The notes: a model not told the origin generated them from the letters alone. A stretch of 64,000 bases of DNA from Leuconostoc mesenteroides subsp. mesenteroides ATCC 8293 (GCF_000014445.1 NC_008531.1:217001-281000); one strand, 5' to 3'. Counted from the stretch's first letter, positions 11,101-20,416 are shown. Translations and numbers: made by a program.

Positions 11101-11212
11101 TGAATCCATTTTGCCTAAGACTCAGGTGATGCTTGCATCTTAATATCCTGCCGAGGAAGTTTAAAAAAACTTTTCCCGTGTGTCTTCTAGCGCACGGGAT
11201 TTCTTTTGCAAA
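11101..11212 (+). promoter_or_regulatory. L10 leader with terminator-like hairpin
   Basis: The stretch holds the conserved ribosomal L10-leader pattern (CTAAGACTCAGGTG ... TTAATATCCTGCCGAGG). It is followed by a hairpin at 11175-11198 (CCCGTGTG pairing with CGCACGGG) and a T-rich run. L10(L12)4 binds such leaders and shuts off rplJL expression. Confidence 0.8.
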
Positions 11213-11241
11213 ATAAATTTAAAGAAAGGAGATATATCATT

Positions 11242-11778
11242 ATGAGTGAAAAAGCTATTGCAGTTAAAGCACAAAAAGTTGAAGAAATTGCTGACCAATT
11301 TAAGGCAGCTGCTTCTGCCGTTGTTGTTGATCCTCGTGGATTGACAGTTGCTCAATCTACTGAATTACGTCATCAATTGCGTGAAGAAGGTGTTGTTCTT
11401 GAAGTTATCAAGAACAAAGTTTTGACACGTGCTGCTGAGAAAGCTGGTTACGCTGAATTGAACGACATTTTTGCCGGACCATCAGCAGTTGCCTTTTCAA
11501 ACGATGATGCAGTTGCACCAGCACGTATCTTGAAAAAGTTTGCTGATGAAAACGAAGCCTTGGAAATCAAGGGTGGTGTCGTTGACGGCACTATCGCTAA
11601 TATCGATGACATTAACAAGTATGCATCATTGCCTTCACGTGAAGGTTTGCTTGGTCAATTGATGGCAGAATTCCAATTCTCAATTCGTTCATTTGCATAT
11701 GCTGTTAAGGCAGTGCAAGACAAGTTGGAAGAGGAATCTGCAGCTCCTGCTGCAGAAGCATCAACGGATGCTGAATAA
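11242..11778 (+). CDS. rplJ: 50S ribosomal protein L10
   Basis: The protein has 178 residues from the ATG at 11242, which follows AAAGGAG by about 10 nt. The upstream in-frame ATG at 11206 lies in the leader hairpin tail and is rejected. The L10 N-terminal domain (VVVDPRGLTVAQSTELR) and the Ala/Glu-rich C-terminal tail that anchors L7/L12 are visible. rplL follows after 44 nt. Confidence 0.96.
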   Translation: MSEKAIAVKAQKVEEIADQFKAAASAVVVDPRGLTVAQSTELRHQLREEGVVLEVIKNKVLTRAAEKAGYAELNDIFAGPSAVAFSNDDAVAPARILKKFADENEALEIKGGVVDGTIANIDDINKYASLPSREGLLGQLMAEFQFSIRSFAYAVKAVQDKLEEESAAPAAEASTDAE

Positions 11779-11822
11779 TATTTAACTAAAAAACATAAAA
11801 AATCATTTGGAGGATTTAGATC

Positions 11823-12188
11823 ATGGCTTTTGATAAAGACGCGATCATCGCATCATTGAAGGATGCAACGATCTTGGACTTGGCTGACTTGGTTTCAGCT
11901 ATCGAAGAAGAATTTAACGTTTCAGCAGCAGCTCCAGTAGCAGCTGCTGGTGCTGCTGACGGTGCTGCCGCAGCAAAGTCAGAATTTGACGTAGAATTGA
12001 CTTCAGCAGGTACTGCTAAGGTTAAGGTTATCAAGGCAGTTCGTGAAGCAACTGGCTTGGGCTTGAAGGAAGCTAAAGACTTAGTTGACAACGCACCTTC
12101 AGTTGTTAAAGAAGGCTTGAGTGAAGACGATGCCAACGCATTGAAGGAATCTTTGGAAGCAACTGGTGCTTCAGTTACTGTGAAGTAA
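11823..12188 (+). CDS. rplL: 50S ribosomal protein L7/L12
   Basis: The protein has 121 residues. It shows an N-terminal dimerisation domain, an Ala/Gly hinge (residues 38-56) and a C-terminal factor-binding domain ([23 protein letters not shown]). It recruits translation GTPases. TTGGAGGA lies 8 nt ahead of the ATG. A terminator follows at once. Confidence 0.97.
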   Translation: MAFDKDAIIASLKDATILDLADLVSAIEEEFNVSAAAPVAAAGAADGAAAAKSEFDVELTSAGTAKVKVIKAVREATGLGLKEAKDLVDNAPSVVKEGLSEDDANALKESLEATGASVTVK

Positions 12189-12202
12189 TCTTTCTCAACA
12201 TA

Positions 12203-12235
12203 AAAAAAGGAGTACTTTTGTACTTCTTTTTTTGT
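12203..12235 (+). terminator. Terminator of rplJL
   Basis: AAAGGAGTAC, loop TTTT, GTACTTCTTT, then a T-run. One G-T pair occurs in a 10-bp stem. Confidence 0.85.
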
Positions 12236-12287
12236 ACATAATACATATTATAGGCAGCTATTATTTTAATCTAAAGGAGCTAGTACA

Positions 12288-12923
12288 ATGACAGAAAAGA
12301 ACATTTCTGGAGAACAGTATTTTACAGCTAATCCCAACGCAGAACATCATTATCAAAATTTTGATTTTGACTTGCTAGGGCATGAATTGCATTTTACAAC
12401 GGATAGTGGCGTGTTTTCAAAATCTACCGTTGATTTTGGGACAAGAACAATGTTGGATGCTTTAGAAAAAACAAGTATACCTATTGGGAAGGTACTGGAT
12501 TTAGGAACAGGCTATGGTCCTGTAGGTCTTACTGTGGCAAAAGCATATCAGCGTCATGTAGATATGGTTGATGTTAATGAAAGAGCGTTAGATTTAGCAC
12601 GCAAAAATGCCCAACAAAACGGTGTTGCTCAACGAGTGAATATTTTTAAGTCGGATGTTTACGCAAGTATTAGTGATAAATATGCACTGATTTTGGTTAA
12701 TCCACCAATTCGCGCTGGAAAGCAAGTTGTGACTGCAATGCTTCAAGAAGCAGCTAACTATTTACAAGATGGCGGAAAGCTAATTGCGGTGTTGCAAAAG
12801 AAGCAAGGCGCACCTTCGGCTCAAAAAAATATGTCACTTGCTTTTGGTAATGCTAAGGTGATTCATAAAAACAAGGGATATTACATTTTGGAGAGCACTT
12901 ATGGCACAAATACCAGCATTTAG
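12288..12923 (+). CDS. RsmC/YbxB-like class I methyltransferase
   Basis: The protein has 211 residues with a SAM-binding Rossmann fold: VLDLGTGYGPVG (motif I, about residues 68-79), MVDVNERALDLA (motif II) and NPPIRAGK (catalytic NPP motif). The NPPIRAGK block is typical of the RsmC family that methylates 16S rRNA guanine N2 (G1207 in E. coli). Family membership is clear; the exact base is inferred. It overlaps tadA by 23 nt, so both are probably one transcript. Confidence 0.8.
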   Translation: MTEKNISGEQYFTANPNAEHHYQNFDFDLLGHELHFTTDSGVFSKSTVDFGTRTMLDALEKTSIPIGKVLDLGTGYGPVGLTVAKAYQRHVDMVDVNERALDLARKNAQQNGVAQRVNIFKSDVYASISDKYALILVNPPIRAGKQVVTAMLQEAANYLQDGGKLIAVLQKKQGAPSAQKNMSLAFGNAKVIHKNKGYYILESTYGTNTSI

Positions 12924-13407
12924 TGACGAACAAATTGATTATTTCATGCAAGAGGCGTTGAACGAAGCTAAAATTGCTCAAAGTGAAGGTGAAGTGCCAA
13001 TTGGTGCTGTTATAGTTTATGAAAACCAGATGATTGCGTGTGCGCACAATCATCGGGAGGCGGATCAGTTAGCCACTGCCCATGCAGAATTACTAGCAAT
13101 CGAGTCTGCCAATACAAAGCTTAAGTCTTGGCGGTTAGAAAACACAGCATTATTTGTGACGTTAGAACCTTGCATCATGTGTGCTGGCGCAATTATTAAT
13201 GCACGCATTCCGGTTGTTTATTATGGTGCTAATGACCCTAAAGGTGGTGCTACGCGCTCCCTATATTCTCTATTAGAGGATAATCGGTTGAATCATATGG
13301 TTAAAGTGTACGAAGGCATACGTGGTGAAGAATCTGGTCTATTATTGCAGCGTTTCTTTAGCAACATCCGTGCGAAACGTAAAATTCGTAAAGCAATTGC
13401 AAAGTAA
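12901..13407 (+). CDS. tadA: tRNA adenosine(34) deaminase
   Basis: This 168-residue zinc deaminase converts A34 of tRNA-Arg to inosine. Catalytic motifs are HAE (in TAHAELLAI) and PCIMCAGA (PCxxC), giving His, Cys, Cys zinc ligands and the Glu proton shuttle. GGAG is 7 nt from the ATG, inside the upstream methyltransferase gene. In many Firmicutes tadA lies just upstream of the SRP RNA and dnaX, as here. Confidence 0.92.
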   Translation: MAQIPAFSDEQIDYFMQEALNEAKIAQSEGEVPIGAVIVYENQMIACAHNHREADQLATAHAELLAIESANTKLKSWRLENTALFVTLEPCIMCAGAIINARIPVVYYGANDPKGGATRSLYSLLEDNRLNHMVKVYEGIRGEESGLLLQRFFSNIRAKRKIRKAIAK

Positions 13408-13470
13408 ATAATTGCTATTTAACATAAAAAAAGTTTATAATAGCATGTAGAAAATAAAAGAGGCAAATGA

Positions 13471-13989
13471 ATGCAAAATCCGAACGCATGGCGTACTGAT
13501 AAGGACTATATAAATATTATTGATGATTTGTTACAGCATGAAGAAGTGCAACAACTGGCACTCTATACACAACATCATTTTTCTAACCGTTTAACTCATT
13601 CAATTTCTGTATCATACCAATCATATTTAATCGCAAAGAAGATTGGTGCTGATGAAGTGGCAACTGCACGAGCAGGTTTACTTCATGATTTGTTTTACTA
13701 TGATTGGCGCGTAACAAAGTTTGACGAGGGATCACATGCTTATGTTCATCCACGTATTGCGTTGAAAAATGCGCGTAAAATTACAAATATCAGCGATAAA
13801 GAAGCTGATATTATTGTAAAACACATGTTTGGTGCAACAATTGCCTTACCAAAGTATCGGGAAAGTTGGATTGTTTCATTGGTTGATGATTTTGCGGCAG
13901 TTAATGAATACCTAATTCCTAAAACTTATCTGACTTATTTTAAGTGGCAAGAAAAATTGGCAACGAAATTTGTATCTGTATTTGCTTAA
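13471..13989 (+). CDS. HD-domain hydrolase
   Basis: The protein has 172 residues with an HD signature: H in NRLTHSISVSYQ, HD in LLHDLFYYDW, and a downstream Asp in VDDFAAV. Such proteins are metal-dependent phosphohydrolases; the substrate is unknown. It sits between tadA and the SRP RNA, an insertion relative to the usual order. AAAGAGGC lies upstream of the ATG. Confidence 0.8.
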   Translation: MQNPNAWRTDKDYINIIDDLLQHEEVQQLALYTQHHFSNRLTHSISVSYQSYLIAKKIGADEVATARAGLLHDLFYYDWRVTKFDEGSHAYVHPRIALKNARKITNISDKEADIIVKHMFGATIALPKYRESWIVSLVDDFAAVNEYLIPKTYLTYFKWQEKLATKFVSVFA

Positions 13990-14010
13990 AGTCACAAAAT
14001 TAGATATAAT
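13982..14010 (+). promoter_or_regulatory. Promoter of the SRP RNA gene
   Basis: TTGCTT (-35), a 17-nt spacer and TATAAT (-10). The -35 overlaps the end of the HD-hydrolase gene. The RNA would start near 14017. Confidence 0.75.
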
Positions 14011-14016
14011 ATAAAA

Positions 14017-14125
14017 GCAGGCAAATGTCGGCTCTCGAACCGGGTCAGGACAGGAATGTAGCAGCCCTAAGGTTGTTCGATGTTGTGCTTGTGTACATAA
14101 GTGGCCGCTTAGCGGTCTTTTTTTA
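14017..14125 (+). ncRNA. ffs: Signal recognition particle RNA (small bacterial type)
   Basis: The conserved Ffh-binding hairpin is present: GGGTCAGGACAGGAATGTAG followed by CAGCCCTAA, with a GGAA tetraloop closed by ACA/TGT. The RNA is about 100 nt, the short 4.5S type, without room for an Alu domain. A terminator stem (GGCCGC, TTA, GCGGTC, T-run) forms its 3' end at 14103-14124. Placement ahead of dnaX is typical of Firmicutes. Confidence 0.88.
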
Positions 14126-14245
14126 TAAAAACAAATGTTATAAATCGGTGGTTTTATGCAAACTAAGAACCCCAATATGATATAAAACATATAGCCGACA
14201 AGTAGCACCAAACATGTTTACCAATGATATATGGAGGTGATGAAA

Positions 14246-15967
14246 TTGGCATATCAAGCATTGTATCGCGTCTATCGACCACGTTCTTTTGATGACATGG
14301 TTGGTCAAAAAATCATTACACAGACGCTAAAAAATGCAATAGCGACGCAACAAACAGGACATGCGTATCTATTTAGTGGTCCTCGTGGAACTGGTAAGAC
14401 ATCAGCTGCTAAAATTTTTGCACGTGAAGTTAATGGTATAGCGCCGGAAACTGATGATTCACAAATTCCTGATATTATTGAAATAGACGCTGCCTCAAAT
14501 AACGGTGTTGACGAAATTCGAAACATTCGAGACGGGGCAAATTATGCGCCAATAGAATCTGAATATAAAATTTATATTATTGACGAGGTTCACATGTTAT
14601 CCTCGGGCGCTTTTAATGCACTATTGAAAACATTAGAAGAACCGCCAGCTAACGTTAAGTTTATTTTAGCAACGACGGAGCCACAAAAAATACCAGCAAC
14701 TATTTTATCTCGGACGCAGAGATTTGAATTTAAACGCATTGATAATGACACTATTCAAGCTAGGATGGCTGAAATTCTGCAAAAAGAGGGCATCTCGTTT
14801 GACGATGATGCGCTCCATATTATTGCAAATGTTGCAGAAGGTGGGATGCGTGACGCTTTGTCAATTTTGGACCAAGTGTTAGCTTTTGGCGCTGATCATG
14901 TAACGCTTGAAAATGCTTTGCAAGTTACCGGATCCACAACAGCATCACAGTTAGTGACCTATTTGCAGCAAGTAAGTAATTACGATACAGAATCTGCCCT
15001 TCAGACACTACACGATATATTGTTAGAAGGAAAAGATGCAGTACGTTTTGTAGCAGATTTGTTAGGTGTGTTGCGTGATGTGATGTTAGCGGAAGTTGCC
15101 CCAAATTTAATTAAAACGACGGCACCATTGGCTGATTTGAAGGCCTTAACAATCAAGTTGGGTACTTCCCGTATTCAGCAAATGATGGTCACTTTGGATG
15201 ATATTCAAAAACAGTTGTTACAGACTATGCAGAGTGATGTATATTTGGAGCTACTCACTGTTAAACTGTCTATGCCAGAACCCGAACAAACTGTACCCGC
15301 AAAACAATCCTCCAATGTGATTAAAGAAAAACCTCAAAATATTGATGATATTGTTAAAGCGTCAAAAAATACAGAAGTTCATGAGGAACAAGTTGTTGAA
15401 CCAGCAATAGAAAAAACACCCGTAGAAGTGCCTGCTGTAGAGAATGCTGAATACGAGGATTTGTTAGTGCGTACTGGACAAAATGCAGTATTTGCAGTCT
15501 TAATTGCTGCGAAACGTGATGCCTTAGCACGAGTTAAAAACGCTTGGTCCGACTTATTGCGACAATTTAATGTTACGCAACAGGCAATGCTGACCATAGC
15601 CGAACCCGTTGCAGCAAGTGAACAGGCTGTAGTCTTGGCTTTTGATTATCCTGTGTTATTAGAACAGGCGCTACACGATGCTACATTACAAAACCACTTG
15701 GTGCAGCAACTACAATCACAGAATTTACCAAGCGAACTAGTGTTTATTTCACAAGACGAATGGACCTCTGATCGTGCATCGTATGTGAATAAATTAAAAA
15801 CTGGCGAAACACCTCAAATTCAATTAGAAGATGTGCCTCGAGTGAAAGCTGCCAATTTATCAGCGATTCCTACAAAAACTCCGCAAGAATCAAGCAATAA
15901 GGAGTTAAAAATTGTTAGTGAGGCTAAAGAATTATTCGGCGAGGATCTCGTGAATATCGTTGACTGA
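14246..15967 (+). CDS. dnaX: DNA polymerase III subunits gamma/tau, no zinc cluster
   Basis: DnaX is the clamp-loader ATPase. From a TTG start at 14246 the protein is 573 residues and begins MAYQALYRVYRP, as in relatives; GGAGGTG lies 6 nt upstream of that TTG. Seen: Walker A GPRGTGKT (about 45-52), Walker B IYIIDEVHM, and the sensor region ATTEPQKIPATILSRTQRFEF. The usual four-Cys zinc module after the Walker A helix is missing: residues 60-76 read REVNGIAPETDDSQIPD, with no Cys. The C-terminal third is divergent tau sequence. ybaB/ebfC, often between dnaX and recR, is absent. Confidence 0.93.
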   Translation: MAYQALYRVYRPRSFDDMVGQKIITQTLKNAIATQQTGHAYLFSGPRGTGKTSAAKIFAREVNGIAPETDDSQIPDIIEIDAASNNGVDEIRNIRDGANYAPIESEYKIYIIDEVHMLSSGAFNALLKTLEEPPANVKFILATTEPQKIPATILSRTQRFEFKRIDNDTIQARMAEILQKEGISFDDDALHIIANVAEGGMRDALSILDQVLAFGADHVTLENALQVTGSTTASQLVTYLQQVSNYDTESALQTLHDILLEGKDAVRFVADLLGVLRDVMLAEVAPNLIKTTAPLADLKALTIKLGTSRIQQMMVTLDDIQKQLLQTMQSDVYLELLTVKLSMPEPEQTVPAKQSSNVIKEKPQNIDDIVKASKNTEVHEEQVVEPAIEKTPVEVPAVENAEYEDLLVRTGQNAVFAVLIAAKRDALARVKNAWSDLLRQFNVTQQAMLTIAEPVAASEQAVVLAFDYPVLLEQALHDATLQNHLVQQLQSQNLPSELVFISQDEWTSDRASYVNKLKTGETPQIQLEDVPRVKAANLSAIPTKTPQESSNKELKIVSEAKELFGEDLVNIVD

Positions 15968-15985
15968 TTAATATAGGAAGGAAAT

Positions 15986-16627
15986 ATGTTTAACGCAGTG
16001 CGCGTGAGGCATTTTGAAAATATGCAATACCCTGAACCTATCGCTAAATTAATAGATAGTTACACGAAGTTACCTGGCATTGGTCCCAAAACGGCCACAA
16101 GGTTAGCTTTTTATACATTAGGTATGAATGAAGAAGATGTGCAGGATTTTTCTAAGGCATTGATTTCCGCAAAAACTGATTTAACTTTCTGCTCTATTTG
16201 TGGTAATATTACTGCAACTGATACCGATCCATGCGTTATTTGTCGCGATCAATCACGTGATCAGTCAACTGTTTTTGTTGTCGAAAATTCACGTGATGTA
16301 ATGGCGATGGAGAATACGCGAGATTATCACGGCCTATATCATGTTTTAAATGGTGTTATTTCTCCTAGTGCAGGAACAGGACCAGAGGATATTAATTTAC
16401 CAAGTTTGATTCGACGTTTGTCTGAGCATGAAGAAATTAAAGAAGTAATTGTCGGCACTAACGCGAATGCTGAAGGAGAAGCTACTGCTATGTATTTAGC
16501 ACGTTTACTGAAACCGGCTGGTATCGCAGTTACCCGTTTAGCACATGGTTTAGCTGTTGGATCTGATATTGATTATGCTGATGAACTAACACTCATTAAA
16601 GCAGTACAAGGACGGACAAAATTATGA
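15986..16627 (+). CDS. recR: Recombination protein RecR
   Basis: RecR is a clamp-like recombination mediator that acts with RecF/RecO. Seen: helix-hairpin-helix ([16 protein letters not shown]), C4 zinc finger (CSICGN...CVICRD) and Toprim domain ([12 protein letters not shown]...[13 protein letters not shown]). The ATG at 15986 has a strong GGAAGGAAAT site and gives 213 residues. Family proteins normally begin at [11 protein letters not shown], here 12 codons later (16022), where no good site is seen. So an N-terminal extension [12 protein letters not shown] is likely but not certain. Confidence 0.93.
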   Translation: MFNAVRVRHFENMQYPEPIAKLIDSYTKLPGIGPKTATRLAFYTLGMNEEDVQDFSKALISAKTDLTFCSICGNITATDTDPCVICRDQSRDQSTVFVVENSRDVMAMENTRDYHGLYHVLNGVISPSAGTGPEDINLPSLIRRLSEHEEIKEVIVGTNANAEGEATAMYLARLLKPAGIAVTRLAHGLAVGSDIDYADELTLIKAVQGRTKL

Positions 16628-16884
16628 TATTTGGCAAGAAAAAAACTGGATTGCGCAAAGAGTATGATAGAGCACTTGTATTTCAAATTGATAAAGCAAA
16701 AATTGACTGGGATACGGCAAGAAACTCTGAAGCAGCATTACTTGATGGACAAGTAAATTTACGGCTCATACAAGCGCAAACGGCACTGGCACGTGCTAAA
16801 TTTAATTATTTATATCGTGAAGCACGTCGTCGTAAAACAGTTGGGCACATGCAAACCCATGTTTTAAAAACAGATCGTATTTAA
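16624..16884 (+). CDS. yaaL: YaaL family protein (DUF2508)
   Basis: The 86-residue, charged, helical protein has no membrane segment. Length and position right after recR match YaaL/DUF2508, whose function is unknown. It overlaps recR by 4 nt (ATGA), so it is translationally coupled. Confidence 0.8.
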   Translation: MIFGKKKTGLRKEYDRALVFQIDKAKIDWDTARNSEAALLDGQVNLRLIQAQTALARAKFNYLYREARRRKTVGHMQTHVLKTDRI

Positions 16885-16914
16885 TCATTAGACAAATTAC
16901 TCATAAGGACTGTT

Positions 16915-17556
16915 ATGCCAAAACCAATATTTATATCATTCGAAGGACCTGAGGGCGCTGGAAAAACAAGTGTTCTTGAGGCATTGATTTCAGAACTAAA
17001 AACTAAACTTGGCGATGATTTGGTAACTACACGTGAGCCAGGTGGAAATCCAATTTCTGAAGCAATTAGATCGATTTTACAGCCAGAAGAAGATAATGGC
17101 ATGGATAAAAGAACTGAGGCGCTCTTATATACAGCTGCTCGACGTCAACATCTCGTGGAAAATATTAAACCAGCATTAGATCAAAACAAAATTGTGATAT
17201 CTGACCGCTATGTTGACAGCTCACTTGCTTATCAAGGGGGCGGTCGTGGACTTGGGATTGACAATATTTGGGAAATTAATCAATTCGCAATTGATGGTCT
17301 ATTGCCCGACATGACAATTTATCTTGATGTGCCTGTTGAAATTGGTTTGGCACGCGTAAATGAGAATCGTCAGGGTAAAATTGATCGACTAGATAAAGAG
17401 AGTATTTCCTTTCATCAGAAGGTTCGAGAGACATATTTAAAACTTCAAAGTGAATTTTCTGATAGAATTAAGATAGTAGATGCTACGCAACCACTTAACA
17501 AAGTCATTGATGACACGCGGATACTCATCAACCAAATTCTGGAGGACAAATCATGA
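16915..17556 (+). CDS. tmk: Thymidylate kinase
   Basis: The 213-residue enzyme phosphorylates dTMP to dTDP. P-loop FEGPEGAGKTS (about residues 8-18), the DR(Y/H) motif ISDRYVDSSLAYQG, and a LID region around RQGKIDRLDKE are present. AAGGA lies 5-6 nt before the ATG. The stop overlaps darA by 4 nt. Confidence 0.95.
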   Translation: MPKPIFISFEGPEGAGKTSVLEALISELKTKLGDDLVTTREPGGNPISEAIRSILQPEEDNGMDKRTEALLYTAARRQHLVENIKPALDQNKIVISDRYVDSSLAYQGGGRGLGIDNIWEINQFAIDGLLPDMTIYLDVPVEIGLARVNENRQGKIDRLDKESISFHQKVRETYLKLQSEFSDRIKIVDATQPLNKVIDDTRILINQILEDKS

Positions 17557-17882
17557 AATTAGTTACAGCAATTGTGCAAGATAAAGATACAACAAAACTC
17601 AGTAATGCTTTTGTGAAGGCAAATATTCGTGCGACACGTTTAGCCACATCAGGTGGTTTCTTAAGATCAGGAAACACAACGTTTATGATTGCCATTGAAG
17701 ATGAACGAGTACCAGATGTTATGGAAATTATTAAAAAGGTTTCACAGAAACGTAAGCAATTTATGGTGCCACCTATCAGCCTGGATGCTAGTGGTGACCA
17801 CGCGGGTGCTTATCCAATTGAAATTGAAGTTGGTGGTGCGACGGTATTTACTCAGAGTATTGATTCATTTGAACAGTTCTGA
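17553..17882 (+). CDS. darA: Cyclic-di-AMP receptor, PII-like (DarA/PstA)
   Basis: The 109-residue protein matches the YaaQ/DUF970 family. Its Thr/Arg/Gly-rich loop (RATRLATSGGFLRSGNTTFMIA, split across residues 29-50) forms the c-di-AMP pocket in characterised members. Its output partner is unknown. It is coupled to tmk upstream (ATGA overlap) and to holB downstream (overlap of 1 nt), the conserved Firmicute order. Confidence 0.88.
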   Translation: MKLVTAIVQDKDTTKLSNAFVKANIRATRLATSGGFLRSGNTTFMIAIEDERVPDVMEIIKKVSQKRKQFMVPPISLDASGDHAGAYPIEIEVGGATVFTQSIDSFEQF

Positions 17883-18784
17883 TGTTACCAGATTTTGCAA
17901 CAATTGCACAAAAAAATTATCCAGCGCAACTCGCTCATTTTAATGATTTACTGCAACAAGATAAGTTGAGTCATTTATATTTGTTTGTTGGTCCAAGCCA
18001 GTCCGCAAAACTGGCTTTTTCGCGTTATATAGCTTGGCAAGTTGTTCATGCTGATGAACGCAATGCCTTACGAATTACTGAGAATGAACATCCAGACGTA
18101 CATATCACAGCGCCTATTCCGCCAGCTACTTCACTAAAAGTGGCTCAAATTCGTGATTTAACACCTGAATTTGTAACAACAGCCACTGAAAGTCCACGGA
18201 AAATATTTATTTTAGATGCGGTTGAAACACTCACAGCAAGCGCAGCAAATTCCTTGTTAAAATTCATTGAGGAGCCTGCTGGACCACAATTAATTATGAT
18301 GCTTACGGAAAACATGTCCGATGTTTTACCGACGATTAGATCGCGCGCGCAAGTAGTTCAGTTAGCATCAGCTATTGCCAGTGATGATGATGGTTTAATG
18401 GACGGTGATTGGCAAAAGCAGACCCAATTAGTATTGTTTAAGTGGTTTGAGCTTATGATGCAGAGACGAATTGAAGCATTTGCATTTGTGCAGACAAAGA
18501 TTATTAGTCAATTAAACGACACGAAGCAACAGCAGTTATTTTTAAATTGGTTACATGAGTTGGCCAGAGATACAATTGTTTATGGCCAGATTCCCGATGA
18601 TCGATTAGCTTTTCCCAATCTAATTGGGCTATATAAAACATTACGACAGCGCTATGATATGTATCGATTGGTTAAAGCAAGTGATGAAGTATTTGCTGAC
18701 GATAAATTGCGCAAAGTGAACCTATCGTTACAAGCACGGTTAGAAAAAATGACACTAGACGTCATAATCGCTCTGGGGGAATAA
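17882..18784 (+). CDS. holB: DNA polymerase III delta' subunit, no zinc cluster
   Basis: The 300-residue clamp-loader subunit lacks a working P-loop (GPSQSAKLAF), as is usual for delta'. It keeps the FILDAVETLTASAANSLLKFIEEP block and the SRx sensor region (TIRSRAQ). The four Cys residues that normally form a zinc module after the P-loop helix are absent: residues 50-70 contain no Cys. DnaX in this window has lost the same module. rsmI follows 1 nt after its stop; yaaT and yabA, which lie here in Bacillus, are missing. Confidence 0.88.
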   Translation: MLPDFATIAQKNYPAQLAHFNDLLQQDKLSHLYLFVGPSQSAKLAFSRYIAWQVVHADERNALRITENEHPDVHITAPIPPATSLKVAQIRDLTPEFVTTATESPRKIFILDAVETLTASAANSLLKFIEEPAGPQLIMMLTENMSDVLPTIRSRAQVVQLASAIASDDDGLMDGDWQKQTQLVLFKWFELMMQRRIEAFAFVQTKIISQLNDTKQQQLFLNWLHELARDTIVYGQIPDDRLAFPNLIGLYKTLRQRYDMYRLVKASDEVFADDKLRKVNLSLQARLEKMTLDVIIALGE

Positions 18785-18785
18785 A

Positions 18786-19655
18786 ATGCAGCAACAAAAA
18801 AGTTTTGAAAATCAAGAGACAGGAACACTTTTTTTAGTTCCAACACCTATTGGTAATTTGCAAGATATGTCGCCAAGAGCTATTGATACATTGCGCGATG
18901 TAGATATAATTGCTGCTGAAGATACACGCCACACACAACAGTTACTAAATCATTTTGCAATCACGACAAAACAAACTAGTTTCCATGAACACAACTGGCA
19001 GGCGAAAATCCCTGGCCTTATTGCAGATTTACGAAATGGGAAAAATGTAGCACAAGTTAGTGATGCGGGGATGCCTTCTATTTCTGACCCAGGTAAAGAA
19101 TTAGTTGCGGCAGCTGTGGCTGAAAACTTAGCCGTCGTACCGATTCCTGGTGCAACGGCTGGTGTGACAGCATTGATTGCCAGTGGTTTAGTGCCGCAAC
19201 CGTTTTATTTTTATGGGTTCTTACAACGTAAAAATAGTGAACAATTGGCAGAATTACAGCAGTTATCCACAATGCGGGATACAGTCATTTTTTATGAATC
19301 ACCACATCGATTAAAGCAAACTCTAGTAAATATCCAAAAAGTAATGGGTGATGAGCGTCGTATTGTTTTAGCACGAGAGCTAACAAAACGCTATGAAGAA
19401 TTTATTCGTGGAACTATTGATGAACTAGTTTCGTGGTCGCAATCAAATGAAATTCGTGGTGAGTTTGTAGTAATGATTGATGGCTTTCATGGAGAAATTT
19501 CTGAACCAGATAACAGTATTGCACTGACTGTCCAAGAAGCAGTATCAGCACTGATTAAAAAGGGCTTAAAGCCTAACGCAGCAATAAAACAAATAGCAAA
19601 GGAACGAGGCCTTGATAGACAAGCAGTATATGCGGACTATCACGAGATAGAGTAG
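18786..19655 (+). CDS. rsmI: 16S rRNA (cytidine1402-2'-O)-methyltransferase
   Basis: The 289-residue tetrapyrrole-methylase-fold SAM enzyme shows FLVPTPIGNLQDMSPRAI at the N terminus, AAEDTRHT, QVSDAGMPSISDPG and the FYESPHR block, all RsmI hallmarks. It methylates the ribose of C1402 in the 16S decoding centre. GGGGAATAA with the holB stop lies just upstream. The thioesterase gene follows after 1 nt. Confidence 0.94.
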   Translation: MQQQKSFENQETGTLFLVPTPIGNLQDMSPRAIDTLRDVDIIAAEDTRHTQQLLNHFAITTKQTSFHEHNWQAKIPGLIADLRNGKNVAQVSDAGMPSISDPGKELVAAAVAENLAVVPIPGATAGVTALIASGLVPQPFYFYGFLQRKNSEQLAELQQLSTMRDTVIFYESPHRLKQTLVNIQKVMGDERRIVLARELTKRYEEFIRGTIDELVSWSQSNEIRGEFVVMIDGFHGEISEPDNSIALTVQEAVSALIKKGLKPNAAIKQIAKERGLDRQAVYADYHEIE

Positions 19656-19656
19656 T

Positions 19657-20388
19657 ATGAAAAAGTATGAAATAAAAAGACGTGTTGAATATTATGAAGC
19701 TGATACAACACAAAAATTATCTTTACCAATGATTTTAAATTATGCTGTCTTAGCGTCTAAATGTCAGAGTGATGAACTTGGCGTGGGGCAGGACTTCCAT
19801 TTAGGTCGTGGCCTTGGCTGGATCATCTTACAATATGAAGTAATAATTAAGCGACGTCCTAAAATTGGTGAAATAATTCGTATTCAGACCTTTGCTACAC
19901 AATACAATCCTTTTTTTGTTCGTCGACCATTCGTCTTTTTAGATGAAAATGATAATGAAATTATTCGTGTTGATTCTATTTGGACTATGATAGATATGAC
20001 AAATCGTCGCATGGCACGTTTACCACAAGATATAATTGATCAGTATGATGCCAAAAGAGTTAAGCAAATTTCACGAATCCCTAATCCTGAGAAGTTTTCA
20101 GATGATGATCAATATACTGAAAGGGACTATCATGTGCGATACTTAGATATTGATGGTAATAAGCATGTGAACAACTCGAAGTATTTTGAATGGATGCAGG
20201 ACGTTATCGCACCAGAGTATTTGTTAACCCATGAAATCACGTACATTAATCTAAAATTCGAAAATGAAATTCGGCTTGGACACACGATTTTATCGCAAGT
20301 AGTTCAAAATGATAATAAATCCAAACATCGCATTATGATGGAAAATGTAATAAGTGCAGAAGCAGAGTTCAAGTGGCGGAAAATTTGA
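19657..20388 (+). CDS. Acyl-ACP thioesterase (FatA/FatB-type)
   Basis: The 243-residue double hot-dog protein has an N-terminal half beginning [17 protein letters not shown]. The second hot-dog carries [17 protein letters not shown], with the Asn/His pair expected for this family. It releases free fatty acids from acyl-ACP. It is packed directly behind rsmI. A -10 box for galE overlaps its stop. The fab/acc genes lie about 25 kb away, so it is not part of that operon. Confidence 0.85.
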   Translation: MKKYEIKRRVEYYEADTTQKLSLPMILNYAVLASKCQSDELGVGQDFHLGRGLGWIILQYEVIIKRRPKIGEIIRIQTFATQYNPFFVRRPFVFLDENDNEIIRVDSIWTMIDMTNRRMARLPQDIIDQYDAKRVKQISRIPNPEKFSDDDQYTERDYHVRYLDIDGNKHVNNSKYFEWMQDVIAPEYLLTHEITYINLKFENEIRLGHTILSQVVQNDNKSKHRIMMENVISAEAEFKWRKI

Positions 20389-20416
20389 TATAATAGTGTG
20401 TAGAGGAAAAAAAGAT

